The notes beneath the pieces were generated by a model. The model was not told where the DNA came from, searched no databases, and was given only the letters and a program-made list of their open reading frames with translations. From FEN-1297 sp963787005 (GTDB lineage Bacteria; Bacteroidota; Ignavibacteria; Ignavibacteriales; Ignavibacteriaceae), in the NCBI GenBank assembly GCA_963787005.1, contig CAWBBX010000020.1, positions 1 to 44,207 of the forward strand: 44,207 nt of DNA, written 5' to 3'. Shown here piece by piece: positions 43,629 to 44,207 of the stretch (position 1 is the first letter of the stretch; every line of letters starts with the position of its first letter). Made by a program: the position numbers and the translations under genes.

Positions 43629-44207
43629 GAGCGAGCAGACTCGAATCACCCCGATCTCCCGCCCTGCTCTGGAAGATGACAAGAAGGCGAACCGGGACAC
43701 CTTGGAAAACATTGGTGAATCGGCAATTGGCCATGGTTATGTTTTTTCCCCTACCTTCCCTCATCATTGTCTTCTTCCTACCCCAATAAGCCATCACTTA
43801 TAGTTGCCGATCCACCTTGTCCAGTTCTTTGGATAGGAACACTTTTGCTAGCTCTTAAAATAATAGCCAAGAAAAAACAACAGTGCTTTATCTTTTTTCC
43901 ATCTCTTTCATTAACCATACATATTGTTGCTGATTTGTTCTGGTTTTGCTTCGTACTCCGCTGACTAAGGCCAAAGTTCTCGACTTAGACGGCTTCTTGT
44001 CCTGCCTTCACTACGGAAATCCACTGTTGGGCTAATCGCTTTGTCAAAATTTATTTTCAAAGGGCAATTAACCCCTAACTTATTGTTGCTTGCACCTGCC
44101 CTGAAGGTGTTGGAACTTCTTGGAAAAAAACTAATTTCCAGTATGAAATTGAGTAAGTTCCTTGCAATTGTTTTAACTCATGTTGTTTTTCTTCATCTTC
44201 TTTAAAA
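43629..44207. other. contig tail without recognisable genes
   Basis: After the broken Sel1 gene about 110 bases may still be Sel1 coding sequence in another frame. From roughly 43,740 the sequence becomes pyrimidine-rich on the plus strand, with many CTT and TTC runs, and no frame of convincing protein character is longer than about 65 codons. I see no tRNA, rRNA, terminator or repeat. The texture differs from the 4.2-43.6 kb part and may come from another source. Confidence 0.4.

Overview
The window reads as a composite contig. Positions 1 to about 4,215 are GC-rich and carry four planctomycete-like genes, three of them broken by single-base frameshifts. From about 4,215 to about 43,620 the sequence is moderately AT-rich, almost free of frameshifts, and typical of the Ignavibacteria/Bacteroidota-Chlorobi group. 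Signs of that group are a perfect Bacteroidota-type promoter (TTG, 19 bases, TAnnTTTG), a eukaryote-type citrate synthase, DUF2851, tricorn-like and DPP IV-like proteases, many genes with weak Shine-Dalgarno sites, and tRNAs without encoded CCA. The last ~580 bases hold no gene I can recognise and look different again. I think the left boundary, and possibly the right, is an assembly or cloning junction rather than biology.

Layout. (1) 1-4.2 kb: an ATP-grasp ligase resembling MfnD, a formyltetrahydrofolate deformylase-like gene, a family 5 uracil-DNA glycosylase and a SAM methyltransferase. (2) 4.2-9.6 kb: the C-terminal end of an aminotransferase, an eIF-2B-like protein, a secreted S9 peptidase, a MATE transporter and a small membrane protein. 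(3) 9.8-12.1 kb: two divergent tRNA-Ser genes, a strict 134-bp tandem repeat array (7 units) built of hairpins, then a small RNA with its own promoter and terminator, convergent with an unlisted 44-residue hydrophobic ORF. (4) 12.2-21.5 kb: tricorn-like protease, class A beta-lactamase-like protein, a secreted protein plus SET methyltransferase pair, PepD, TypA and ClpS. (5) 21.6-24.0 kb: etfB-etfA and a bifunctional-nuclease gene. (6) 24.0-38.2 kb, all on the minus strand: DUF2851 and a hypothetical gene, then pyrF-dcd-rodA-mrdA-mreD-mreC-mreB-purH-purN-TPR-pyrG, which joins the rod-shape elongation machinery to nucleotide synthesis. (7) 38.4-43.6 kb: citrate synthase, a membrane-bound SpoIIE-type phosphatase and a truncated Sel1-repeat protein.

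The most interesting unexplained part is 11.5-11.94 kb. A ~80-nt RNA carries a C-rich apical loop. It is transcribed toward a tiny membrane-peptide gene whose mRNA holds a perfect 13-nt complement to that loop in its 3' region and a 7-nt complement at its ribosome-binding site. The arrangement recalls convergent type I toxin-antitoxin loci such as par (Fst), but no known family is recognisable. The 134-bp repeat array next to it is the second item worth attention.
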